DNA of 64,000 bases from Streptomyces yatensis (GCF_018069625.1 NZ_CP072941.1:6386001-6450000); one strand, 5' to 3'. Positions 36,119 through 45,594 are shown, counted from the first letter of the stretch. The notes: generated by a model from the sequence alone, not told the origin. Numbers and translations: made by a program.

Positions 36119-36220
36119 CCATGGCCGGTGCACGGATCCTGCCGTTTGTCCGACTTCCCCTCGCTAGCGTGGCGCCCGCACCATCACCCCCCACACCCGC
36201 ACAGCGAAGGCAGGGACCTG

Positions 36221-37276
36221 ATGAGCAGCACGCACCGTCGCAAGGCGAGCCGGACCACCAAGGCGATCGGCGCGACCGTCGCCGCCGTCGTGGCCGGCGG
36301 CACGGCGTTCGCGCTCAGCGGGGCGGCGAACGCCGGCACCGTCTCCGAGAAGCCCGCCGCGTCCGAGAAGGCCGCGGCGGCGGCGAGCGGCGGCTTCGCC
36401 CCGTACATCGACACCTCGCTCTACCCCGCCTACGACATGGTGGGCACCGCCGAGAAGACCGGCGTCAAGCAGTTCAACCTCGCCTTCATCACCTCCGGTG
36501 GCGGCTGTACCCCCAAGTGGGGCGGCGTCACCGAGGTCGGCGACAACGAGGTGGCCAAGCAGACCGAGAAGCTGCGGGCGGCCGGCGGCGACGTCCGGGT
36601 CTCCTTCGGCGGCGCGTCCGGCTCCGAGCTGGGCCTGGCCTGCACCTCGGCGGACGAGCTCGCCGCGGCCTACGGCAAGGTCGTGGACGCCCTCAAGCTC
36701 ACCAAGGTCGACTTCGACATCGAGGGCAGCGCGCTCCCGAACAAGGAGGCCAACACCCGCCGCGCCCAGGCCATCGCCAAGCTGCAGCAGAGCAACCCCG
36801 ACCTGGACGTCTCCTTCACCCTTCCGGTGCTCCCGACCGGCCTCACCCAGGACGGTGTCGACCTCGTCGCCGACGCCAAGAAGAACGGGGTGAAGGTCTC
36901 CGCCGTCAACATCATGGCGATGGACTACGGGGCCTCCTTCGACGACGACATGGGCCAGTACGCCATCGACGCCGCCACGGCCACCCAGGGCCAGATCAAG
37001 GGCGCCCTCGAGCTGAGCGACGAGGAGGCGTGGAAGGCCGTCGCGGTCACCCCGATGATCGGCGTCAACGACGTCAAGAACGAGATATTCAAGGTCGACG
37101 ACGCCTCCCAGCTGGTGGAGTTCGCCAAGTCCAAGGGGCTGGCCTGGCTGTCGATGTGGTCCGCGACCCGCGACAAGCAGTGCCCCAGCCCGCAGGACAC
37201 CGCGTCGCCGACCTGCAGCTCGATCGACCAGGAGGAGCTCGCCTTCACCAAGGCGTTCGGCGCCTTCAACGGCTGA
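36221..37276 (+). CDS. Secreted GH18 chitinase
   Basis: A 351-aa endo-chitinase-type protein. Signal peptide (about 1-36, ending ALSGAANA), a short Ala/Lys/Glu-rich linker, then a GH18 catalytic domain. The catalytic segment KVDFDIEG (about 165-172) carries the DxDxE residues, with E the acid; SFGGASG is the upstream substrate motif and AWLSMWSATRD the C-terminal one. No chitin-binding module is present. The family includes catalytically simple bacterial chitinases that hydrolyse chitin to oligosaccharides. CAGGGA precedes ATG 36221. A palindrome matching the DasR operator (ACTGGTCTAGACCAGT type) is not apparent upstream. Confidence 0.92.
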   Translation: MSSTHRRKASRTTKAIGATVAAVVAGGTAFALSGAANAGTVSEKPAASEKAAAAASGGFAPYIDTSLYPAYDMVGTAEKTGVKQFNLAFITSGGGCTPKWGGVTEVGDNEVAKQTEKLRAAGGDVRVSFGGASGSELGLACTSADELAAAYGKVVDALKLTKVDFDIEGSALPNKEANTRRAQAIAKLQQSNPDLDVSFTLPVLPTGLTQDGVDLVADAKKNGVKVSAVNIMAMDYGASFDDDMGQYAIDAATATQGQIKGALELSDEEAWKAVAVTPMIGVNDVKNEIFKVDDASQLVEFAKSKGLAWLSMWSATRDKQCPSPQDTASPTCSSIDQEELAFTKAFGAFNG

Positions 37277-37333
37277 CGACGACGTAGTCGTCCAGGCCCC
37301 GCATTCGCCACCCCCCACGGAAACCCCCCACAC

Positions 37334-37374
37334 GGCGGGGCGCGGAAGGAATCCCCCACCCACCGCGCCCCGCC
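37334..37374. terminator. Hairpin after the chitinase gene
   Basis: Perfect 12-bp arms (37334-37345 and 37363-37374) around a 17-nt loop, 58 nt past the chitinase stop. Confidence 0.8.
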
Positions 37375-37412
37375 GCTTCCGTCGGTTTACTCCTCCCCGC
37401 CCCTTCCCGTAC

Positions 37413-37450
37413 CAGGGGCTCCGCCCCTGGACCCCGGGGCGGAGCCCCTG
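37413..37450. terminator. Second strong hairpin between chitinase and qcrB paralogue
   Basis: Perfect 15-bp arms (37413-37427 and 37436-37450) with an 8-nt loop, the GGGGCTCCGCCCC-type element common in Streptomyces intergenic regions. A shorter 7-bp hairpin (37498-37514) follows. Both lie between convergent genes. Confidence 0.8.
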
Positions 37451-37575
37451 CAAGCGGCCGAGCCGCACCCCGGGCGCTGCGTGGCAGGGGCCGGGGTCTG
37501 GGGCGGAGCCCCAGTTTCGGGAAGGGGCGGGGAGGGGAACAGCCCGCCGCAGGCGTCACGATCCGGTGGAGACCC

Positions 37576-39258
37576 CTAGGGACGCTGGGGCTCCTCGGCC
37601 CGTTCCGGCTCCTCATGCTCCTCGTGCTCCGCCACCTGCTCCTTCGTGGGCTTGGCGATCTGGCCGTTGATACCGAAGTAGCTCCGGGACAGCGAGACGC
37701 GCAGCCTCTCCATGAAGGAGAGCTTGCGGGCGACTCCGGCCTCGTCGACCGTCGGCGGCAGCTCCAGCGGCTCGTACTGTTCGTACGCGGTCAGCGTGTA
37801 CTTCTCCTCCGGCGACAGCGGCTCGTGCACTTCGACGAACTCGCCGTGCGGCAGCCGCTCGATGATGCCGGTCTCGCGGCCGTGCAGCAGCAGCTCGCGG
37901 TCCTTGCGCTGGAGGCCGAGACAGATCCGTTTGGAGATGATGAAGACCACGACCGGCACCACGAAGAATCCGATCCGGCAGGCCCAGGTGATCGCGTTGA
38001 TCGACAGATCGAAGTGGGTGGCGATGAGGTCGTTGCCGCCGCCCAGCAGCAGGACCCCGTAGAGGGCGACCCAGGCGTTGCCGAAGGCGGTGCGGGTGGG
38101 GGCGTTGCGCGGGCGCTGGTTCAGATGGTGCTCGCGTCTGTCCCCGGTGATCCACGCCTCCAGGAAGGGATAGAGCCAGATCACCAGCAGCACCGTGGGG
38201 AAGATCAGGAAGGGGATCAGCACCCCGAGCACCAGGGTGTGGCCCCACAGATTGATCTCCCAGCCCGGCATCAGCCGGATCAGCCCCTCCGAATAGCCCA
38301 TGTACCAGTCGGGCTGGGCGTCGGTGGACACCTGGTCGGGCCGGTAGGGGCCATAGGCCCACACCGGGTTGATCTGGGCGATGGCCGACATCAGGGTGGT
38401 GACGGCGAAGACCAGGAAGAAGAAACCGCCGGACTTGGCCACATAGACCGGCCACAAAGGCGGCCCCACGATATTCATGTTCCTTCTGCCGGGCCCCGGG
38501 AGATGCGTGTGCTTGTGATAGACGAGCAGGATCATATGGAGCGCCAGCAGCCCCAGCATGATGCCCGGAATCAGCAGTACGTGCACGGTGAACAGCCGTG
38601 GCACGATCGAGGTTCCCGGGAATTGGCCGCCGAAGAAGAAGAACGACAGATAGGTGCCGACGATCGGGATCGACAGGATCGCGCCCTCCATGAAGCGCAG
38701 ACCGGTGCCGGACAGCAGATCGTCGGGCAGCGAATAGCCCATGAAGCCGTCGAACATCCCGAGAATCAGCAGACCGGCGCCGGAGAGCCAGTTGATCTCG
38801 CGCGGTTTGCGGAAGACGCCGTTGTAGAACGTGCGCATCATATGGGCGAGCATGCTGGCGATGAAGATGATCGCCGCCCAGTGGTGGACCTGCCGCATCA
38901 GCAGGCCACCGCGCACATCGAAGCTGATGTCCAGGGTGGACTCGTACGCCTGCGACATGCGGATGCCGTTCAGCGGCGTCCACCGGCCGTCGTAGACCAC
39001 CTCGTTCATGGCCGGTTTGAAGAACAGGGTCAGATAGACGCCGGTCAAGATGATGATGACGAAGGTGTAGAGGGCGATCTCGCCGATCAGGAAGGACCAG
39101 TGGTCGGGGAAGACCTTGCGCAGATTGGCCTTGGCCATCTTGTAGAGGCCCACCCGGCCGTCGAACCAGTCGGCGAGGGCCTCGCCTTTTCCGGCGGGCG
39201 CGCGCCGACCGGATCCCTCATCGCGGAACCTCTGGCGGCGCTCCGGAAATGCTCTCAT
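37576..39258 (-). CDS. qcrB: Stand-alone cytochrome b subunit (QcrB paralogue)
   Basis: A 560-aa cytochrome b of the actinobacterial bc1 type. About nine membrane helices; two bis-histidine heme sites are visible (HHWAAIIFIASMLAHMM and HVLLIPGIMLGLLALHMILL). A hydrophilic C-terminal tail rich in Glu/Pro closes the protein. The core complex in actinobacteria is encoded as qcrC-qcrA-qcrB next to cytochrome c oxidase genes; here neither qcrA nor qcrC is adjacent, so this is an orphan copy. It may substitute under special conditions or partner subunits encoded elsewhere. The ribosome site before ATG 39258 is weak. Confidence 0.88.
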   Translation of the reverse strand: MRAFPERRQRFRDEGSGRRAPAGKGEALADWFDGRVGLYKMAKANLRKVFPDHWSFLIGEIALYTFVIIILTGVYLTLFFKPAMNEVVYDGRWTPLNGIRMSQAYESTLDISFDVRGGLLMRQVHHWAAIIFIASMLAHMMRTFYNGVFRKPREINWLSGAGLLILGMFDGFMGYSLPDDLLSGTGLRFMEGAILSIPIVGTYLSFFFFGGQFPGTSIVPRLFTVHVLLIPGIMLGLLALHMILLVYHKHTHLPGPGRRNMNIVGPPLWPVYVAKSGGFFFLVFAVTTLMSAIAQINPVWAYGPYRPDQVSTDAQPDWYMGYSEGLIRLMPGWEINLWGHTLVLGVLIPFLIFPTVLLVIWLYPFLEAWITGDRREHHLNQRPRNAPTRTAFGNAWVALYGVLLLGGGNDLIATHFDLSINAITWACRIGFFVVPVVVFIISKRICLGLQRKDRELLLHGRETGIIERLPHGEFVEVHEPLSPEEKYTLTAYEQYEPLELPPTVDEAGVARKLSFMERLRVSLSRSYFGINGQIAKPTKEQVAEHEEHEEPERAEEPQRP

Positions 39259-39386
39259 GTCTCAATGGGTTTACCAGGCATTCTCAAGGGATGACGGCGC
39301 TCTTCGGCCGGGTGGATCAGGGTGTAACCCCTTTGAAGGAAGAACGCACCGGCCCGGTTGCGCACCTGTGCGCCGCCTCGACCGCC

Positions 39387-39428
39387 GTCCGCGGCGCCGC
39401 CCGCCCCCCAGCGGGCGGCGCCGCGGAC
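39387..39428. terminator. Strong terminator of the bglC/ceb block
   Basis: A perfect 18-bp stem (39387-39404 with 39411-39428) around a 6-nt loop, 10 nt past the bglC stop on the minus strand. It closes the leftward ceb-bgl transcripts. Confidence 0.92.
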
Positions 39429-39437
39429 GCGGGTCCG

Positions 39438-40844
39438 CTACGCCGCCGGAAGCTCTCCGGTGCGGGCCACCTGGGCATACCAGCGGGCGCTGGACTTCGG
39501 CACCCGGCCTTGCGTCTGATAGTCGACGTAGACCGCGCCGAAGCGCTTGCTGTAGCCGTACCCCCATTCGAAATTGTCCATCAGCGACCACAGGAAATAG
39601 CCGCGCAGATCGGCGCCGTCCGCGATGGCCTGGTGGGCGACGGCCAGATGGTCCCGGAGGTAGTCGATCCGCCGCGGGTCGTGGACCGCGCCCTCCGCGT
39701 CCGGCTTGTCGTCGAACGCGGCGCCGTTCTCGGTGATGTACAGCGGTACGCCCGGCGCCTCGCGGGTGTAGCGCATCAGCAGGTCGTGCAGTCCGGTCGG
39801 GTCGATCGTCCAGCCCATCTCGGTGCGCTCGCCCGGCGTCTGGTGGAAGGCCACCTGCTCCGAGCCCGGCCAGGGGGAGTGGGCGCTGGCGCCGTGGCCG
39901 TCGTGGCGGGCGGGCGAGCCCTCGTCGTCGGTGCCGGCTGCTACCAATGACGGGGTGTAGTAGTTGATGCCCAGCGCGTCGAGGGGGTGCTTGATGACGG
40001 CCAGATCGCCGTCCCGGACGAACGACCAGTCGGTGATCGAGGCGGTGTCCTTGATCAGGTCGGTGGGGTACGCCCCGCGCAGCAGCGGCCCGGTGAAGAC
40101 GCGATTGGCCAGCGCGTCGATACGCCGCTGAGCATCCAGGTCCCCGGGCTTGTCGCTGAGCGGCCGGACCACGGCCGGGTTGAGGCTGATGGCGATCTGG
40201 GCGCGGGCGGGGAGCGCGGCGCGCAGCGCCTGGGCGCCGAGGCCATGGGCGAGGTTCAGATGGTGGGCGGCGCGCAGCGGGGCCAGCCGCTCGGTGCGGC
40301 CCGGGGCGTGCACCCCCGAGCCATAGCCCAGGAAGGCGCTGCACCACGGCTCGTTGAGGGTGGTCCAGAACTCGACGCGGTCGCCGAGCGCCCCCGCCAC
40401 GATGCCCGCGTACTCGGCGAACCGCTCGGCGGTCTCGCGCTCCGGCCACCCGCCGGCGTTCTCCAGCTCCTGGGGGAGGTCCCAGTGGTAGAGGGTGAGC
40501 ACCGGCTGGATGCCCGCGCCCAGCAGCTCGTCCACCAGCGAGCGGTAGAAGTCGAGCCCGCGCTGCACGGCCGGTCCCCGGCCGGTGGGCTGCACCCGTG
40601 ACCAGGACACCGAGAAGCGGTACGCCGCCAGGTTCAGCTCCGCCATCAGCCGGACGTCCTCGCGGAAGCGGTGGTAGTGGTCGACCGCCACATCACCGGT
40701 GTCACCGGCGAGCACCTTGCCGGGGGTGTGGCTGAAGGTGTCCCAGATGGACGGGGTGCGGCCGTCCTCCTGGGCGGCGCCCTCGACCTGGTAGGCGGCC
40801 GAGGCAGCGCCCCACAGGAATCCGGGCGGGAAGGTAAGGGTCAT
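39438..40844 (-). CDS. bglC: GH1 beta-glucosidase BglC
   Basis: A 468-aa family 1 glycoside hydrolase without a signal peptide, so it acts in the cytoplasm on imported cellobiose and cello-oligosaccharides. The acid/base motif is TLNEPW (about residue 165) and the nucleophile motif YITENG (about 365). The position 3' of cebEFG on the same strand and the CebR-like operator at its start identify it as BglC. That operator covers the Shine-Dalgarno and abuts the ATG, unusual placement that could allow repressor control of transcription and initiation together. Confidence 0.95.
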   Translation of the reverse strand: MTLTFPPGFLWGAASAAYQVEGAAQEDGRTPSIWDTFSHTPGKVLAGDTGDVAVDHYHRFREDVRLMAELNLAAYRFSVSWSRVQPTGRGPAVQRGLDFYRSLVDELLGAGIQPVLTLYHWDLPQELENAGGWPERETAERFAEYAGIVAGALGDRVEFWTTLNEPWCSAFLGYGSGVHAPGRTERLAPLRAAHHLNLAHGLGAQALRAALPARAQIAISLNPAVVRPLSDKPGDLDAQRRIDALANRVFTGPLLRGAYPTDLIKDTASITDWSFVRDGDLAVIKHPLDALGINYYTPSLVAAGTDDEGSPARHDGHGASAHSPWPGSEQVAFHQTPGERTEMGWTIDPTGLHDLLMRYTREAPGVPLYITENGAAFDDKPDAEGAVHDPRRIDYLRDHLAVAHQAIADGADLRGYFLWSLMDNFEWGYGYSKRFGAVYVDYQTQGRVPKSSARWYAQVARTGELPAA

Positions 40845-40857
40845 GGAAGCGCTCCCA
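40844..40857. promoter_or_regulatory. CebR-type operator overlapping the bglC start
   Basis: TGGAAGCGCTCCCA, one mismatch to TGGGAGCGCTCCCA. On the minus strand it reads TGGGAGCGCTTCCA, where GGGAG serves as the ribosome site and the last A is the first base of the bglC ATG. Confidence 0.9.
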
Positions 40858-40916
40858 TTCGAGGTCGTGGGGAGGGGGAAACGGGGAGGGAGGACCGAGT
40901 GGTGGTGGCGGGCGGC

Positions 40917-41831
40917 TCAGCCCTTGACCGCGCCCTGCATGATGCCCCCCACAATCTGCTTGCCGAAGAGGACGAAGGCGATCAGCAGCGGCAGGGTGCC
41001 CAGCAGCGCCCCCGCCATGATCAGTGATTGATCCGGGGTGTACCCCCGGCTCAGACCCGTCAATGCCACCTGCATGGTCGGGTTGCCGTTCTGCGTGAGC
41101 GCGATGAACGGCCAGAAGAAGTCGTTCCACGATTGGACGAAGGTGAGCATTCCCAGCACCGCCATCGCCGGACGCGCTGCCGGGAAGACGACATGCCAGA
41201 TGATCCGCAGGCTGCTCGCGCCGTCCATCCGCGCCGCCTCGATCAGCTCGGTCGGCAGCGCCTGGGTGAGGTACTGCCGCATGAAGAAGACCCCGAAGGC
41301 GCTGACGAGCGTCGGCACGATGACCGCCTGGAGTTGGTCGGTCCACTCCAGCTTGGCCACCATCATGTACAGCGGCACCACGCTGAGCTGGGGCGGCACC
41401 ATCATCGTCCCGATGGTGAGCATCAGCAGGATGTTCTTGAAGCGGAAGCGCAGCTTGGCGAAGGCGAAGCCCGCGATGGTCGAGAACAGCACGGTCGACA
41501 CCGCGACCGTGCCCGCCACCACCGTCGTGTTGAGCAGCGCGGTGCCCATGTTGGCGCCGTTCCACGCCTTGTCCAGGTTGTTGAAGAGGTTGCTGCCGAA
41601 CCACAGGGGAGGGGGTGTCTGGGCCAGCCGGGTGTTGGTGCGGGAGGCGGCGATGGCGGTCCACACCAGCGGGAAGAGCGAGCCGATGGTGAACAGGATC
41701 AGCACGGCATAGGTGATCTTGCCCCCGTGCAGCTGCCTGCCCGCTCGGCCGCGGCCCCTTCCGCCCCGCGGAGCGGTGTGCGCGGGAGCTGCCGGATCGC
41801 GTGTCTGCCGGGAAGAGACAGTGGCGCTCAT
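40917..41831 (-). CDS. cebG: Cello-oligosaccharide ABC permease CebG
   Basis: A 304-aa inner-membrane permease of the carbohydrate uptake type 1 family with six hydrophobic helices (first near 28-50) and the EAA loop EAARMDGASSLRIIWHVVFP in the second half. It partners CebF. ATG 41831 is preferred because GAGGAG lies 5 nt upstream; a GTG at 41852 overlapping the cebF stop is possible. No ATPase gene is present, as expected for systems that share MsiK. Confidence 0.94.
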   Translation of the reverse strand: MSATVSSRQTRDPAAPAHTAPRGGRGRGRAGRQLHGGKITYAVLILFTIGSLFPLVWTAIAASRTNTRLAQTPPPLWFGSNLFNNLDKAWNGANMGTALLNTTVVAGTVAVSTVLFSTIAGFAFAKLRFRFKNILLMLTIGTMMVPPQLSVVPLYMMVAKLEWTDQLQAVIVPTLVSAFGVFFMRQYLTQALPTELIEAARMDGASSLRIIWHVVFPAARPAMAVLGMLTFVQSWNDFFWPFIALTQNGNPTMQVALTGLSRGYTPDQSLIMAGALLGTLPLLIAFVLFGKQIVGGIMQGAVKG

Positions 41832-41848
41832 GGTTCTCCTCGTCTCCC

Positions 41849-42874
41849 TCACTGGCTCTTTCGCAGCCGTCGCGCGAACAGCGCGTTGGCCGCGGCGATC
41901 AGCAGCAGGATCAGGAACATCGTCCAGGCGATGGCGGAGGCCCGGCCGAGGTGCAGGTTCACCCAGCCCTGCTCGTACATGTACAGGCCGAGCGTCTGGT
42001 ACTGGTGATCGGCGCCGCCGGTGGCCGTCCCCGCGGTGTTGAACAGCAGCGGCTCACCGAAGAGCTGGGTGGCCCCGATCGTGGAGACGACGACCGTGAA
42101 GAGGATGGTGGGCCGCAGCGACGGGACGGTGACATGCAGGAACTGCTTCCAGCGCGAGGCCCCGTCCAGCGCCGCCGACTCGTACAGATCGTTCGGCACG
42201 GCCTGCATGGCGGCCAGGTAGATCAGCGCGTTGTAACCGGTCCACCGCCAGATGACGATCGTGGAGACCGCGATCTGCGAGGTCCAGGTGCCGTTCTGCC
42301 AGTCGATGCCGTCCAGTCCGACCAGCCCCAGAGACCAGTTGACCATGCCGTAGTCGTGCCCGAAGAGCAGCGCGAACACCAGCGTGGCGGCAGCGACGGA
42401 GGTGGCGTACGGAGTGAGGATCGCCACCCGGAAGAACATCGAGGCGCGCAGCCGGTAGTTGAGCAGATGCGCGATCCCGAGGGCCATCATCAGCTGGGGA
42501 ACGGTGGAGATCACCCCGATGGTGAAGGTGTTCCGCAGCGCTTTCCAGAAGAACTCGTCCTCCCACAGCCTGGAGAAGTTGTGCCACCCCGCCCACTCCA
42601 TATGGGTCGGGTCGGTGAGCTCCACTTGGTGCAGCGAGGCCCACCCCGTATAGAGCAGGGGGAAGAGGCCGAAGGCGGCGAAGAAGACGAAGAAGGGGGC
42701 GACGAAGGCGTACGGGCTCCATCGCACATCCCAGCGGTAGCGGCGGCTGCGCCGGTCGCGACGCCGCTGCTCGGCCGGATCGGGCGCCGGCGCGGTCGCG
42801 GTGCGCGGGGCCGCGCCCCCCTGCCCTGCGGGGGGCGCGGCCGTATCAGGGGTGAAACCGGAAGGTGCGGTCAT
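41849..42874 (-). CDS. cebF: Cello-oligosaccharide ABC permease CebF
   Basis: A 341-aa permease with a Pro/Ala/Arg-rich cytoplasmic N-terminus (about 1-45) and six helices, the first near 50-75 (YAFVAPFFVFFAAFGLFPLL). The ATPase-contact loop is ESAALDGASRWKQFLHVTVP. It starts 7 nt after the cebE stop, consistent with one cebEFG operon. Transports cellobiose/cellotriose by analogy with the S. griseus and S. scabies systems. Confidence 0.94.
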   Translation of the reverse strand: MTAPSGFTPDTAAPPAGQGGAAPRTATAPAPDPAEQRRRDRRSRRYRWDVRWSPYAFVAPFFVFFAAFGLFPLLYTGWASLHQVELTDPTHMEWAGWHNFSRLWEDEFFWKALRNTFTIGVISTVPQLMMALGIAHLLNYRLRASMFFRVAILTPYATSVAAATLVFALLFGHDYGMVNWSLGLVGLDGIDWQNGTWTSQIAVSTIVIWRWTGYNALIYLAAMQAVPNDLYESAALDGASRWKQFLHVTVPSLRPTILFTVVVSTIGATQLFGEPLLFNTAGTATGGADHQYQTLGLYMYEQGWVNLHLGRASAIAWTMFLILLLIAAANALFARRLRKSQ

Positions 42875-42881
42875 GTCCGGG

Positions 42882-44216
42882 TCACTGGTCCAGCGCGTTG
42901 TCGTTCGTCTTGATCGCGGCCTTCCAGCCTTCGTCGGCGGACTTGCCCTGCTGCTCCACCTGGAGCAGGCCGACATCGGTGAAGTTCTGCTTGATGACGG
43001 CGTCCTTCGGGCCCAGGACCTGCGTCGGACTGGCCTTCGCGGCCTGGGAGAAGATCTTGCCGATGGGCGCGTTGTTGAAGTAGGGGAGCTTGGCGTCGGC
43101 CACCTGGGGCAGGTCGTACGCGGCCTGGGCGCTGGGGAAGCTCGCCTGCTTCTCGAAGAGCTTGGCCTGCTGTTCGGGCGCGGTCAGCCAGGTGGCGAGC
43201 TTGACCGCCTCGTCCTTGTTCTTCGCCACCTGCGGCACGGAGAGGAAGGAGCCGCCCCAGTTGGCGGGCTTGGGGGCGGCGGCGACGTCCCATTTGCCCT
43301 TGTACTTGTCCCCGGCGTACTCCTTGATCTGGCCGAGCATCCAGGCCGGGCAGGAGGCGGTGGCGAACTTGCCGTTGGCGAGCGCCTGCTGCCAGGGCTT
43401 GGTGAACTCCTGCAGCCCCGCGGAGAGTTTGGCCGCGGACGCGTCGGTCGCCAGCTTCCACGCCTCCTTGACGGCCGGGCTGTCCTTGTAGATGGGCTTC
43501 CCGCTCTTGTCGTAGTAGACCTCCGAGCTGCCGGAGACCGCCGCGTTGAACAGCCCGCCGGCCGAGTCCAGGAAGGCGGCTCCGCCCGGCGCCTTCTTCG
43601 CGTAGTCCTTGCCGGCCTCGAGGTACTTCCGCCAGTCGCCGGCCCAGAGCTCGGAGACCGCGTCACGGTCGGCCGGGAGCCCGGCCTGCTGGAAGAGGTC
43701 CTTGCGGTAGCAGATCGCCATCGGGCCCACGTCCGTGCCGAGACCGATCGTCTTTCCGTCCTTGGCGGTGGCCTGCGACCACTTCCAGCCGAGGAAGTTC
43801 TCCTTTTTGACGCCGTCCGCCTTCGAAAGATCAACGAACTTGTCGGCCTGGGTGGTGGTCACCTCATTGATGTTTCCCACCTCGACCGCCTGGATATCGG
43901 CGAGCCCGCTGCCCGAGCCGAGATGGGTGAGCAGTTGCGGGTAGTAGTTCGAGGCCGGGTCGATCACACTCTCTTTGATCTTGATATCCGGGTGCAGCTT
44001 TGTGTATTCGTCATAGAGCCCGGCCTGTTTGAAACCCATGACGCCGTACGTGCCGACGGTCACGACCGTCTTGCCGTTGCTGTCGCCGCCGCCGGACGAG
44101 CCGGCGGATCCGTCGTCGCCGTCATCGGCGCAGCCGCTGAGCAGCCCGGCTCCTAAAGCGGCGACGGCCGCGAGGACCACGGCTGTGCTGCGGTGACTAC
44201 CAGTGTTCCTGCGCAT
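42882..44216 (-). CDS. cebE: Cello-oligosaccharide-binding lipoprotein CebE
   Basis: A 444-aa extracellular solute-binding protein (family 1). The signal peptide ends in the lipobox LLSGC (Cys29), giving a membrane-tethered lipoprotein, and the mature chain follows the family pattern (GKTVVTVGTYG, a central EVTTTQADKFVDLSK and YYDKSGKPIYKD). Codon 21, within the signal peptide, is TTA, so translation could be limited by the bldA tRNA. It diverges from cebR across a region with a perfect CebR operator. Ligand specificity is assigned from the locus, not from residues. Confidence 0.95.
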   Translation of the reverse strand: MRRNTGSHRSTAVVLAAVAALGAGLLSGCADDGDDGSAGSSGGGDSNGKTVVTVGTYGVMGFKQAGLYDEYTKLHPDIKIKESVIDPASNYYPQLLTHLGSGSGLADIQAVEVGNINEVTTTQADKFVDLSKADGVKKENFLGWKWSQATAKDGKTIGLGTDVGPMAICYRKDLFQQAGLPADRDAVSELWAGDWRKYLEAGKDYAKKAPGGAAFLDSAGGLFNAAVSGSSEVYYDKSGKPIYKDSPAVKEAWKLATDASAAKLSAGLQEFTKPWQQALANGKFATASCPAWMLGQIKEYAGDKYKGKWDVAAAPKPANWGGSFLSVPQVAKNKDEAVKLATWLTAPEQQAKLFEKQASFPSAQAAYDLPQVADAKLPYFNNAPIGKIFSQAAKASPTQVLGPKDAVIKQNFTDVGLLQVEQQGKSADEGWKAAIKTNDNALDQ

Positions 44217-44332
44217 TCCGTCCTCCTAGCGCCCCGCCCAACGACTTCCGGCCAATACGTAGCGATACATGGTTCTTTGAGATGCATCGAGCCGGGTGGA
44301 CATCGTGCGGGTTGTGTATGGCTCAGGTACTG

Positions 44333-44346
44333 TGGGAGCGCTCCCA
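44333..44346. promoter_or_regulatory. CebR operator between cebE and cebR
   Basis: A perfect 14-bp palindrome, TGGGAGCGCTCCCA, in the 279-nt divergent region. It matches the known CebR consensus from Streptomyces. It would repress cebEFG and possibly cebR itself until cellobiose is present. Confidence 0.95.
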
Positions 44347-44495
44347 GCTGTGATGTGTTGAAGGGTCGCGGCTCCCCGCTGGGGTGTCAAGGGAGCGCGC
44401 GAAACAACTTCCCGAAACCACACTGCTGTTGAATGGCCCCGCGGCCGCCCATTGGGGGGTTGGAGCTGCGGGGTACGGACGGCTGGAGGCGCGAT

Positions 44496-45542
44496 ATGGC
44501 AGGAACGCGGCGGCATGGCGCGGGGCGGGGACGGCCGACCCTCGAGGAAGTGGCGGCCCGTGCCGGAGTCGGCCGCGGCACCGTCTCCCGCGTGATCAAC
44601 GGTTCGCCGCGGGTCAGCGACCGCACCCGGACGGCCGTCGAGCAGGCCGTCGCCGAACTCGGCTATGTGCCCAACCGGGTGGCCCGCGCGCTCGCCGCCA
44701 ACCGTGCCGACGCCGTCGCCCTGGTCATCCCCGAGCCCGAGACCCGGCTCTTCGCCGAACCGTACTTCTCCGACATCATCCGCGGCGTCGGCGCCGAACT
44801 CGCCGACACCGATCTGCAGCTGCTGCTGACCCTCATCCGCACCCCCAAGGAACGGCAGCGGCTCGCGGACTACCTCTCCGCACACCGGGTCGACGGGGTG
44901 CTGCTGGTCTCCGTGCACGCGGACGATCCGCTGCCGGACCTGCTGGAGCGGATCGAGATGCCCGCGGTGCTCAGCGGCCGCCGCTCCGCGCACGAATCCG
45001 TGCCGTACGTCGACTCGGACAACACCGGGGGCGCCCAGTCCGCCGTGGAACACCTCATCGGCCGCGGCCGCTCGACGGTCGCCACCATCACCGGACCGCT
45101 GGACATGTATGTCGCACAGTGCCGCCTGGAGGGCTACGGCGCCGCGGTCCGCGCGGCCGGCCGGGAGGTGGAACCGGAGCTGGTGGCCTCCGCGGACTTC
45201 ACCGAGGAGGGCGGCCGCCGGGCCATGCGCCAACTGCTCGACCAGCGCCCGGAGCTGGACGGGGTCTTCGCCGCCTCGGACGTGATGGCCGCGGGCGCCC
45301 GGCAGGTGCTGCGCGAGAGCGGACGCCGCGTCCCGGACGATGTGGCGCTGGTCGGCTTCGAGGACTCGGCCGTCGCCCGCCACATGGACCCTCCGCTCAC
45401 CAGCGTCCGGCAGGCCACGGAGGAGATGGGCCGGGCGATGGTGCGGGTGCTGCTGGAGGAGATCGGGGGGCTGACGGACCGCACCTCCAAGCGGCCGCAG
45501 ATGGTCCTTCCTACCCAGCTGGTGCGGCGCGAGTCGTCCTGA
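44496..45542 (+). CDS. cebR: LacI-family repressor CebR
   Basis: A 348-aa repressor, close to the 350-aa length of CebR proteins. The HTH (TLEEVAARAGVGRGTVSRVI) opens the protein, followed by the hinge (VARALAANRA) and a periplasmic-binding-protein fold for the inducer. ATG 44496 has GGAGG 6 nt upstream; a longer frame begins at 44433. It is divergent from cebE, and the four palindromes in this window are its expected targets. Cellobiose/cellotriose release it in characterised species. Confidence 0.96.
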   Translation: MAGTRRHGAGRGRPTLEEVAARAGVGRGTVSRVINGSPRVSDRTRTAVEQAVAELGYVPNRVARALAANRADAVALVIPEPETRLFAEPYFSDIIRGVGAELADTDLQLLLTLIRTPKERQRLADYLSAHRVDGVLLVSVHADDPLPDLLERIEMPAVLSGRRSAHESVPYVDSDNTGGAQSAVEHLIGRGRSTVATITGPLDMYVAQCRLEGYGAAVRAAGREVEPELVASADFTEEGGRRAMRQLLDQRPELDGVFAASDVMAAGARQVLRESGRRVPDDVALVGFEDSAVARHMDPPLTSVRQATEEMGRAMVRVLLEEIGGLTDRTSKRPQMVLPTQLVRRESS

Positions 45543-45554
45543 GGGGCAAAGCGT

Positions 45555-45594
45555 GTGGGGCCGGTGGTCGCGTCTTCGCGACCACCGGCCCCAC
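45555..45594. terminator. Bidirectional terminator between cebR and GH6
   Basis: A perfect 18-bp stem (45555-45572 with 45577-45594) and a TCTT tetraloop, serving the convergent cebR and GH6 cellulase genes. Confidence 0.93.

Noticed and set aside
37413..37514. Repeated GGGGCTCCGCCCC elements as a mobile element
   Set aside because: They are common Streptomyces intergenic hairpins between convergent genes, without terminal repeats or a transposase.
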